From contig JAGWZB010000007.1 of NCBI GenBank assembly GCA_018969045.1, positions 1-36,669 on the forward strand: DNA of 36,669 nt. The letters run 5' to 3'. Numbering within the stretch: position 1 is the stretch's first letter; each line of letters begins with the position of its first letter. The stretch comes from Planctomycetota bacterium. Its GTDB lineage: Bacteria; Planctomycetota; Planctomycetia; Pirellulales; Pirellulaceae. A program made the translations under genes and the position numbers. Positions 28,260 to 36,173 of this stretch are shown here, piece after piece. The notes beneath the pieces were generated by a model. It ran no database searches. It saw nothing but the letters and a program-made list of their open reading frames with translations, and was not told the origin of the DNA.

Positions 28260-29048
28260 ATGGACCAAAACAAAATACCCACATCGGTTGATTCGGATTC
28301 GCAGCGTTGGATCCAAGAGCTTCAAGAACGCTTGGTGCAGTGCGAACGCCTTGCGGCCGTCGGTGAGCTGACGAGCACCACCACGCATGAGTTCAATAAC
28401 ATCCTCATGACCATCTTGAATTACGCCAAACTGGGACTGCGTCACAAGGATGACGCGACGCGGGAAAAAGCCCTGGCTCGCATCCTCGATGCAGCCAATC
28501 GCGGAGCGAAAATCACCAGCTTGGTCCTGGGCCTTTCCCGATCCTCTTCGGGAAGCCTCGACCCGGTCGATCTGGTAGCAATCGTCCAAGACGCCTTGGT
28601 CCTGCTTGAAAAGGAACTTCAAAAATACCGCATCCATGTTGAAAAAGAGTTTTCCAGCGTCCCTAACATTCTGGGTTCTGCTGGCCAACTTCAACGCCTC
28701 CTGCTGAACCTGATCACCAATGCCCGACAAGCGATGAAAGAAAACGGGACGCTCCGTATTGTGGTCAAGCATGACGCTAAAACCAACTCGGTGGTCCTTA
28801 CCGTCAGAGACAATGGTTCAGGGATTCCCAAAGAAGTCCTACCTAAGATCTTCGATCGGTTCTTTACGACCAAGTCTGGGCCGGATGCATCGGGCAAAGG
28901 GGGCACAGGCCTTGGCCTGTCGGCTTGCAAGCAGATCATCGACGAGCACAAGGGCCGTATCCGAGTCGAGAGCACGGTGGGCAAAGGAACCGCCTTTACT
29001 ATCCGATTCCCCGCGGCTGCGATGGCAAGGGCCACACCAGCGGCCTAG
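28260..29048 (+). CDS. Soluble sensor histidine kinase (HisKA + HATPase_c), no input domain
   Basis: ERLAAVGELTSTTTHEFNNILMTILNYAKLGL (H-box), LLNLITNARQAMKENG (N-box), VRDNGSGIPKEVLPKIFDRFFTTK, GGTGLGLSACKQIIDEHKG. Confidence 0.92.
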   Translation: MDQNKIPTSVDSDSQRWIQELQERLVQCERLAAVGELTSTTTHEFNNILMTILNYAKLGLRHKDDATREKALARILDAANRGAKITSLVLGLSRSSSGSLDPVDLVAIVQDALVLLEKELQKYRIHVEKEFSSVPNILGSAGQLQRLLLNLITNARQAMKENGTLRIVVKHDAKTNSVVLTVRDNGSGIPKEVLPKIFDRFFTTKSGPDASGKGGTGLGLSACKQIIDEHKGRIRVESTVGKGTAFTIRFPAAAMARATPAA

Positions 29049-29052
29049 CCTC

Positions 29053-32000
29053 CTAACGCGTTGCTTCCCTTCGGGCGTAGAAGAGCCAGTAGGTCACCGG
29101 GATCACAAAGAGTGTAAAGATCGTGCTGGCAATAAGCCCGAAAATCAGCGACCATCCCAAACCGGAGAAGATCGGATCGAGGGTGATCGGAATGGCCGAT
29201 AACATCGCTGCTCCGGCCGTCAGCAAGATCGGTCGCAAACGCACAACCCGACTCTCTAGGATCGCGTCGAACAACGGCCGACCATTGCGAACTGCTTGTT
29301 CCATAAAGTCCACCAAGATGATCGAATCCCGCGTGACGATCCCCGAAAGTGCGATCATCCCAATCATGGCCGTTGCTGTGAAATAGACCGGATCGGCATA
29401 GCCTCCAACATTCGTTGCCGCGATCTGATTGAGCATATAAAAGCCGGGCATGACTCCCAGTACAGTCAATGGAATAGCAAGCATCACAATGACGGGTATC
29501 AAGAACGATCCGGTCTGAGCGACCAGGATGATATAAATCAAAACCATCGCGGCTCCAAAGGCCAATCCCAAGTCGCGGAAGACATCCAAGGTGATCTGCC
29601 ATTCGCCTTCCCCAGAGAAACGGGCAGTAAGGCCTTCTTGCAACCCCCAAGCAATTCCAGAACCGTTGGCAAGGAAGGTTCGAGACCCAACCTTTCTCGC
29701 CGTTGTTTGGGCAACAAACGATCCGCCCGCCTGCATTCCAGTAGGTATTTCTTGATCGGCCAACACATCGACAATGCAGTCGGCGGGTGGACGGCCAGCC
29801 GTCTCGGCCATAACGTAAGCGACCCGCTGTAGATTCTTGTGATAGATCGTTTGCCCGACACTATCTTGTTGCCAATAACCGATCTCGGTCAATCGCACCA
29901 AGGATCCGCTGTGCCCGCGAACAGCGATCTGACTCAGTTCCAGTGGGTCCTGCCTGAGCGCCTGTGGCAGTCGAACGACAATCTCCAATGGCCTGCGTTC
30001 TGCGGGTACCCTAAGCAATCCGCTGGTCTCGCCGACGGAGGCTGTCCGCACTGCAGCAGCAATATCGCTGACGCTGATTCCGGCCAACGCAGCCTTTTCC
30101 TGATCGGGAACAAACGTCAGTCGCACCATGGGAGCTTCGGACATATCGTCGACTTCAACCACTCCAGGCTCTTGCTCGAGCCGCTTCTTGACAACCTTGG
30201 CCGAAGCAAGCAGGTCGTCATAGGAGGTTTCGGATTGCCCGTAGACTTCCGCCACGATCGATGCCAAGACCGGTGGTCCCGGCGGTAGTTCTACCAACCG
30301 GAGCTTGCCGCCGGCTCGCTGGGCCAACTGAGTCAATTCATCGCGCAGCCTCAGTGTGATCGCATGACTTTGCTGCACGCGATTCTTCTTGCCGACAAGA
30401 TTGACTCGTATCTCCCCCTGATGGGTCGCACCGCGAAGATAATAGTGTCGCACCAATCCGTTGAAATCGATCGGGCTGGGGCATCCCACATAGCTGGTGT
30501 AGTCGATCACCTCGGGTTCCCCAGCGATGCGATCTTCGATCTGTTGAAGGACCGCCGAAGTCCTCTCTAGCGTCGTGCCTTCGTCCATGTCCAAGAGCAC
30601 CAGAAACTCATTCTTGTTATCGAAGGGCAGCATCTTCAGTGGCACCATCCGCAGAGCACCAAGCCCCATGGCGGCAAAGGTCAAAACCCCAATGATCGCA
30701 AGAAAACCAAGAGCTCTCAGACGGTTCTTCAGCAGCGGGGCCATGATTGGTTTGAAAATCCGATACAGCAACGTCTTGCTGACTGCCTCCGGGTCGTAGG
30801 CCGCATGGTTACCGACGCTATCGGTCCCCCCCGAAGTCTCGGTGGTTGCCTCGTCGCTGTGCTCAAAACCATGCTTGAGCACATGGTAGCTCAGCCAGGG
30901 CGTGATCGTAAATGCAACGACCATCGACATGAGCATCGCCACCGGTACGTTCAATGCCATCGGGGACATGTATGGCCCCATCATGCCGGTGATAAAGAAC
31001 ATCGGCAAGAAACTGACGATAACGGCCAGCGTAGCACTGATCAGCGGCGGTCGAATCTCCGCGACAGCTTCAAGCACAATCCGCCGCGATGCTCTCTTCT
31101 TCTCATGGAAATGCCTTGCGATGTTCTCGACGTCAACGATCGGGTCATCGACCAGCAAACCCAAGGCCAGGATCAATGCAAAGAGTGTGACTCGATTGAT
31201 CGTAAACCCAAAGAGCAAATTGACAAACAAGGTCAAACCAAAAACCACAGGAACGGCGATAGCCACAATGAAGGCCTCGCGCCAGCCCATGCCAATGGTC
31301 AGCAGCAGTATCACAATCAGGATCGCGATTCCCAACGCCTCGATCAACTCGTTGACTTTTTCGTTAGCGGTAAGCCCAGCGTTGCGGCTGATGATCAAAT
31401 CCACATCGTCTGGCAAAACACTCTCTCGCAACCTCTCGGCTTGGTCGATCACCAAATTCGATACCCAGACTGCGTTGGCACCTTTTTGTTTCGAAATCGC
31501 AATCGTGACTGCAGGCCTGCTGTGCCGCTGTCGGTGAGAATCTGGCGAGGCCCCATGGATGTCTTGGTGATGGCCACCAAGAAAGGTTCCCGGAGTTCCC
31601 TCATGCTGCGGGAATTCCGATGCGGCACCCCAACCATGACGGACATACGTGCGCGGCTCGGGGGCTGAATCGATCACCCTTGCGATGTCTTTCAAATACA
31701 CCGGCATTCCCTGGAATACTCCGACGACCAAGTCGCTCAGCTGGCCAGGATAACGGAGACCAGCCGACGTGCGAAGCTGGATCTGCATGTCGGACCTTGC
31801 AATCTGATCACCAGGTGACACATCGTTGGCCGCTCGAATGGCCCGCTGAACATCGCTGAGGGTGAGCTGATAAGCCTGCAACCGATCTGGCGAAACTTCG
31901 ACTTGAACCACCCTCGATTCGCCACCGACGATATACGCTCGATTGACATTGCGAATGGTTGCAAGTCGTTCGATAAGCTCTTCGCTGATTCGACGCAACT

Positions 32001-32496
32001 GAAAACTATCGTCGCTTGCACCCTGGAGCGTCAGCGTCACGATCGGAACATCGTCGATCTCGACAGGTTTGAGGATCCAGTCTCGCACGGCCGAAGGGAT
32101 CGAATCTTGGTTCTCGTTGAGCTTCTTAAAAAGCTTGACCAAACTGCGTTCTCGATCTTGACCGACGTAGAATCGCACCGTGATGACCGCTTGGTCATCA
32201 CGCGACATGCTATAGACATACTCGACCCCATCGATCTGGGAGAGCATCCGCTCCAAGGGGGTCGAAACTAGCTGCTCGACCTGCTTGGAATCGTAACCAG
32301 GCGCGTTGACAAAGATGTCCGCAAGCGGCACGACGATCTGAGGATCTTCTTCGCGCGGGGTAAACCACAAGGCCGCTAAGCCGACCAATGATGCCGCGAT
32401 GATCAGAATGATCGACAGATTGCTGTCGACAAAGGCCCGAACGATTCCTGATAGAAAGTCGTTTGGCCCATGATCTTGTGATGGAGATTTGGACAC
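29053..32496 (-). CDS. RND-family efflux permease
   Basis: 1147 aa, GTG start; LLVDDPIVDVENIARHF TM4 motif, duplicated RND architecture, SGIVTRDSIILVDFMEQAVRNG. Confidence 0.93.
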   Translation of the reverse strand: MSKSPSQDHGPNDFLSGIVRAFVDSNLSIILIIAASLVGLAALWFTPREEDPQIVVPLADIFVNAPGYDSKQVEQLVSTPLERMLSQIDGVEYVYSMSRDDQAVITVRFYVGQDRERSLVKLFKKLNENQDSIPSAVRDWILKPVEIDDVPIVTLTLQGASDDSFQLRRISEELIERLATIRNVNRAYIVGGESRVVQVEVSPDRLQAYQLTLSDVQRAIRAANDVSPGDQIARSDMQIQLRTSAGLRYPGQLSDLVVGVFQGMPVYLKDIARVIDSAPEPRTYVRHGWGAASEFPQHEGTPGTFLGGHHQDIHGASPDSHRQRHSRPAVTIAISKQKGANAVWVSNLVIDQAERLRESVLPDDVDLIISRNAGLTANEKVNELIEALGIAILIVILLLTIGMGWREAFIVAIAVPVVFGLTLFVNLLFGFTINRVTLFALILALGLLVDDPIVDVENIARHFHEKKRASRRIVLEAVAEIRPPLISATLAVIVSFLPMFFITGMMGPYMSPMALNVPVAMLMSMVVAFTITPWLSYHVLKHGFEHSDEATTETSGGTDSVGNHAAYDPEAVSKTLLYRIFKPIMAPLLKNRLRALGFLAIIGVLTFAAMGLGALRMVPLKMLPFDNKNEFLVLLDMDEGTTLERTSAVLQQIEDRIAGEPEVIDYTSYVGCPSPIDFNGLVRHYYLRGATHQGEIRVNLVGKKNRVQQSHAITLRLRDELTQLAQRAGGKLRLVELPPGPPVLASIVAEVYGQSETSYDDLLASAKVVKKRLEQEPGVVEVDDMSEAPMVRLTFVPDQEKAALAGISVSDIAAAVRTASVGETSGLLRVPAERRPLEIVVRLPQALRQDPLELSQIAVRGHSGSLVRLTEIGYWQQDSVGQTIYHKNLQRVAYVMAETAGRPPADCIVDVLADQEIPTGMQAGGSFVAQTTARKVGSRTFLANGSGIAWGLQEGLTARFSGEGEWQITLDVFRDLGLAFGAAMVLIYIILVAQTGSFLIPVIVMLAIPLTVLGVMPGFYMLNQIAATNVGGYADPVYFTATAMIGMIALSGIVTRDSIILVDFMEQAVRNGRPLFDAILESRVVRLRPILLTAGAAMLSAIPITLDPIFSGLGWSLIFGLIASTIFTLFVIPVTYWLFYARREATR

Positions 32497-33614
32497 TATC
32501 GAACCTCCGCCGCAGTTTTGCGCACCAGGAGAATTTCTCCTTCTCGTACGCCTGCTAGGATCTGGACTTGATCTCCATACTCGCGGCCCAACTGCACATT
32601 GCGACGGCGCACGTGTCCATCCTCGGCGATGTTGACCATCGCCAACTGACCAATGCGCGTGATGGAGTCTTGAGGTACCAAGATCGCCGGTTCAGTACCC
32701 AAGGGCAATTTGAGTCTACCGAACATTCCACTGTAGATCCCTTCAGGCAATGCCCCTTTGACTTTGACCTCGAAGGAGTGTGTGGCCGAATCAGCCTGCG
32801 GCACCACTTCGCTTATGGTCGCTTGGGTCTCAAACTTCAGCGCATCCAAACTCGCGTTGATGCTTTGACCCGGCTTGAGCGACAGGGCAAGGCTTTCGCG
32901 GACTTGAGCGACCAGTTGCATTTGTGTCGGATCGTATATCCGGAATAAAACTTGACCCGGCACCGCCGTATCCCCTGCCCTGACTTGCTTGTCGACGATG
33001 ATGCCGTCAAAAGGAGCAGCGATGGTTGCAAACGACAGTTGGATACGAGCCTCCTCGATCGACTGCTTGGCCCTTTGGACCTCGGCATTGGCAGATCGCA
33101 AATCGGCTTCACGAGATTGGTATTCCGACTGCGAAATCGCTGATTGAGCCAACAGCGAATTGGCTCGCTGAAACTCCGATTGAGCTTGAACTTGCCTGGC
33201 TTGGGCCGCCACAAGGTTCGAGTCGACCTGGCCCAGCCGAGCTCTTAAGTCTTGATCTTGAAGCTTGACCAAGACCTCACCGGCACGAACTTTCTGACCC
33301 GCCGTAACGCTGACCTCCTCGATACGCGCAAGGATTTTGGAAGCCACCGCAGCCTCGTGAACCGCTTGGATCGTCCCAACGGCCGTCTCGTACCGAGGGA
33401 TGTCCACCGACTTCAAAGCCACAAGCTCGGCACCCTGCGGGATCGTCCGCGGCGGAGGATCTGCCAAGCCGTGGACCTTAGGGTGAAAAATTCCCGCCGC
33501 CCACAAGAGCATCCATAGGACCGCCGCAAGGCCAATAAGCACCAACAACCAGGACCTCAGCTCGCGCAGCAACACCGCAAGTCCAGCCAATCGAGTATTC
33601 ATCGCTTTGTTCAT
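32496..33614 (-). CDS. RND periplasmic adaptor (HlyD/MFP family)
   Basis: KILARIEEVSVTAGQKVRAGEVLVKLQDQDL lipoyl half-motif, coiled-coil hairpin, TIAAPFDGIIVDKQVRAGDTAVPGQVLFRI. Confidence 0.92.
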   Translation of the reverse strand: MNKAMNTRLAGLAVLLRELRSWLLVLIGLAAVLWMLLWAAGIFHPKVHGLADPPPRTIPQGAELVALKSVDIPRYETAVGTIQAVHEAAVASKILARIEEVSVTAGQKVRAGEVLVKLQDQDLRARLGQVDSNLVAAQARQVQAQSEFQRANSLLAQSAISQSEYQSREADLRSANAEVQRAKQSIEEARIQLSFATIAAPFDGIIVDKQVRAGDTAVPGQVLFRIYDPTQMQLVAQVRESLALSLKPGQSINASLDALKFETQATISEVVPQADSATHSFEVKVKGALPEGIYSGMFGRLKLPLGTEPAILVPQDSITRIGQLAMVNIAEDGHVRRRNVQLGREYGDQVQILAGVREGEILLVRKTAAEVR

Positions 33615-33635
33615 TCTGTAAGTGGGGCGGAGCCT

Positions 33636-34166
33636 TTACGACTTGGCTTGATTCCAGGGCATTTTGGCAAGGCACATACCCATCATGCAGCTATCAAAAA
33701 GACCTGCATGCAGCAGGCCTGCTCCCATCAAACCCGATAGAACGGCCCATCGAGTATCATGAACCAATGCCAGTAACGAAAAAAGAAAGATCAAAGAGCC
33801 TGCCAGCATGCGAACTTGGCGATCCAACGCAATGGTTTTTTTGCCTCGGGTGACCGGCAAGCCGGCTTGGTCCCAAGCCATCGTGCCACCTTCGACATTC
33901 ACGACGTTGCTCAGTCCTGAGCCGAGCAGGCTCTGGCAAGCCTGACTGCCCCGCGCACCAGATCGGCAAATCACATAGATCGGCTCTGTCGAATTTGGAT
34001 CCACTCCAAGGGCCGAAGGACTGAGCTTATCGAGCGGGATGTTTTTAGCGATGTCGACATGAATCTCTTGGTACTCCGCCGGGGTTCGCACATCGACCAA
34101 GTGGATCGATTTGCCTTGCGTCATCAGTTCAAAAAGTTGCTTCGGAGAGATGGTCTGGTTGGACAT
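33636..34166 (-). CDS. Rhodanese domain + C-terminal TM (DUF2892) protein, YgaP-like
   Basis: LVDVRTPAEYQEIHVDIAKNIPLDKL...VICRSGARGSQACQSLL (CRSGARG active loop), then RMLAGSLIFLFSLLALVHDTRWAVLSGLMGAGLLHAGLFDSCMMGMCLAKMPW. Confidence 0.9.
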   Translation of the reverse strand: MSNQTISPKQLFELMTQGKSIHLVDVRTPAEYQEIHVDIAKNIPLDKLSPSALGVDPNSTEPIYVICRSGARGSQACQSLLGSGLSNVVNVEGGTMAWDQAGLPVTRGKKTIALDRQVRMLAGSLIFLFSLLALVHDTRWAVLSGLMGAGLLHAGLFDSCMMGMCLAKMPWNQAKS

Positions 34167-34233
34167 CGGAGGTGGTCTTGTGGATAGAGGAACGATTGGA
34201 AGGATTTAGGTCGATAATGGATTTGTCGATGAT

Positions 34234-34545
34234 TTACTTTTTGGCACCGAAGCGGTCTTCGATGCACTGAAGGATATTTTTCAGGTGGGGTTCGATGACC
34301 TCGTAGTAAACCTTTCTGCCGTCGCGTTTGCTGGCTAGGAATCCGCATCGTTGCATGAGCCGAAGGTGTTCGGAGGCCATGGGGGTGGGGATCTCGCAGG
34401 CTTGGGCCAGTTCGGTGACCGTGAACTGTTGGGCCATGAGCATTTGCAGCATGCGCAGGCGGTGCGGGTGGGCCAAGACCCTTAAGCATTCGGCGGCTTG
34501 GCCAAGCGATTCCAGACTCGTTAGTTTGACTTTGGTCGTAGACAT
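34234..34545 (-). CDS. ArsR-family winged-helix repressor
   Basis: ECLRVLAHPHRLRMLQMLMAQQFTVTELAQACEIPTPMASEHLRLMQRCGFLASKRDGRKVYYEV. Confidence 0.92.
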   Translation of the reverse strand: MSTTKVKLTSLESLGQAAECLRVLAHPHRLRMLQMLMAQQFTVTELAQACEIPTPMASEHLRLMQRCGFLASKRDGRKVYYEVIEPHLKNILQCIEDRFGAKK

Positions 34546-34600
34546 TGCGGTTTCCTTCCAGAGCCCATCGGTTGCGGTTGGATCCGCGCGGATCTCCCTT

Positions 34601-34644
34601 ATTTCAATATATCGGAACTTAGCTAACTATCCAATAGTAATTGG
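34601..34644 (-). promoter_or_regulatory. Dyad-rich AT-rich candidate operator upstream of the ArsR gene
   Basis: ATTTCAATATATCGGAAC (imperfect dyad around ATATAT), TTAGCTAA (palindrome, 34619-34626) and CCAAT-AGTA-ATTGG (34631-34644). Confidence 0.35.
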
Positions 34645-34731
34645 TTGAAAATGGGGCGAATGTTCAGAGAATGCAGGCAAATAGTGCTTGGACTGGGCTG
34701 TCCGGGGCTGGGGAATGGGTATGTTTTTGGC

Positions 34732-34759
34732 TTGACAGTTTCGGCCCGTGGCTTACACT
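34732..34759 (+). promoter_or_regulatory. Sigma70-like promoter for tRNA-Glu
   Basis: TTGACA - 16 nt - TACACT, about 83 nt upstream of tRNA-Glu. Confidence 0.6.
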
Positions 34760-34842
34760 TTCGCGTCCTAACTTTGCCTTGGCAAACGCGGGGCAGCGCA
34801 CAAAAAGCGTTGGAAGCGTTCAAAACGCTCAAAGCAATGATT

Positions 34843-34915
34843 GGCCCCGTCGTCTAGAGGCCTAGGACATCGCCCTTTCACGGCGGTAACACGGGTTCGA
34901 CTCCCGTCGGGGTCA
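34843..34915 (+). tRNA. tRNA-Glu (TTC)
   Basis: GGCCCCGTCGTCTAGAGGCCTAGGACATCGCCCTTTCACGGCGGTAACACGGGTTCGACTCCCGTCGGGGTCA, standard tRNA-Glu features. Confidence 0.95.
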
Positions 34916-34950
34916 CTGCTTGAACATCCATGAGGCATCTGCCACCATCA

Positions 34951-34976
34951 ACACCCAGCAAAACGCTGGGTGTTTT
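34951..34976 (+). terminator. Intrinsic terminator after tRNA-Glu
   Basis: ACACCCAGC-AAAAC-GCTGGGTGT followed by TTT. Confidence 0.8.
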
Positions 34977-35040
34977 GGTTTCTGCTCCGCTCAAGCCCCA
35001 AGGCACCGGCGAATTACGCCCAACGCTTGCGCTTGATCGG

Positions 35041-35450
35041 CTAACAACAGCCGGCCCTTCGGGCCTGAAAACCAAACAGCCAAGTGATTTCGGAGAAATC
35101 ACCGACTGTGTTTACCAGCTTACAATCAGAAAACATCTCCCCGATCTGATCCGGTCGACCGAGATCCGTAATCGCATCGGATAGTCCAATCTGTACGGCA
35201 GGAGAGAAGTATTCGAGGATGCCTCGCCAAGTACTCTCATCGTTTGCACCACCTAGATGGCATTCGTCGACAATGATGATGTCGAAGAAATCGGGAGGGT
35301 ATTCGCCGAAGTAGGGTGACGGCTCTCCGTCTTCGGTTGGCCCACACATAAAGGTCTGGAAGATGGTGAAGAACAAACTGCCGTTCTTCGGAACCTTGCC
35401 TTTCTTCTTGATGTCACCCGGCTCTATCGTCCGTTTGCTACCCGTCTTCG
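35041..35450 (-). pseudogene. Truncated type I restriction enzyme HsdR (motor subunit) fragment
   Basis: KKKGKVPKNGSLFFTIFQTFMCGPTEDGEPSPYFGEYPPDFFDIIIVDECHLGGANDESTWRGILEYFSPAVQIGL matches the HsdR DEAD-box region; homology stops right where GLTATP (motif III) is expected, and the surrounding protein is absent. Confidence 0.75.
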
Positions 35451-35466
35451 AAGAGTGGATTCGGGA

Positions 35467-35632
35467 TGTAACCCACGCGCTCCAAGTTATCGAATGAAAT
35501 CTTTTTGAAACACAGAGACACAGAGAGCACAGAGCCTTGAGGACCTTGCTCTCTCTGTGTCCTTTGTGTCTCTGTGTTTTCGATCTTTGAACCCTTTCAA
35601 ATCAATTTATGCACTCTCAGAGGTGGGTTACA
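35467..35632. repeat. MITE/REP-like nested inverted-repeat element
   Basis: Outer 10-bp inverted repeat TGTAACCCAC (35467-35476) / GTGGGTTACA (35623-35632); inner 15-bp perfect inverted repeat AAACACAGAGACACA (35508-35522) / TGTGTCTCTGTGTTT (35565-35579). Confidence 0.6.
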
Positions 35633-36173
35633 GTGACTTCATAAACCACTGTCAACACGTTCTTGAATCTCAAAGTTACCGACACAGGCTCAGTGGGAAT
35701 ACGCTTGCCGCGCTGGCACTTCGACGGTATTTAGTCGTCATGAAAACGGAAAACCAATCTGGCGCGATGCGGAACGTGGCTTTCTTGGACCAGCAGTTTG
35801 AGTCCAAGCGGGATCGGAATGCTCGCCAGCATGTTCGTAGCATTCGCGGTTTTTTTGCTCGGCGTTTCTATGCGAAACAAACTGGTTGCTTATTCATCAA
35901 TGCTACCGGGATTCGCTTGGTTTGCTTCATGCTCAATTCTCGGGACTACCGAGTCGTACTTGACCGACACCCTAACGCACTCTCAGGGCTGACACCTAAA
36001 CGGCATCGTCGCGAGCTTGTCAAGTAAAAATTTCAAGATTGCTCCCGTCGGGCGCAATCCGAAGCGGAGGTTATTGGATAGTCGACGTTCGAATATCAAA
36101 CTGGAGAACTCGTTCAAACACGGTGTGTGTGTCGATCTTTATGTATTGAAGGAATGAAAAGAGGTAAGATTCG

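Noticed and set aside
28062-28772. 236-aa minus-strand ORF opposite the histidine kinase
   Set aside because: Antisense to clear HisKA/HATPase motifs.
30805-31668. 287-aa and 211-aa plus-strand ORFs opposite the RND permease
   Set aside because: Antisense to a confident RND gene; low-complexity composition.
34124-34489. 121-aa minus-strand ORF overlapping the ArsR gene
   Set aside because: Alternate frame of ArsR; Pro/His/Arg-rich, no family signal.
34641-34865. Overlapping 70-74 aa plus-strand ORFs upstream of and into tRNA-Glu
   Set aside because: They span the tRNA promoter and the tRNA itself; non-coding.
35050-35066. GGCCC-TTC-GGGCC hairpin considered as a terminator
   Set aside because: No T-tract on either strand and it lies within the tail of the HsdR remnant frame; too short to call.
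35557-36027. 156-aa plus-strand ORF and overlapping 64-aa hydrophobic ORF (35798-35992)
   Set aside because: The longer one begins inside the inverted-repeat element (SFVSLCF is a repeat translation). The shorter has two possible TM stretches but no start or RBS support. Possibly decayed coding sequence, not callable.
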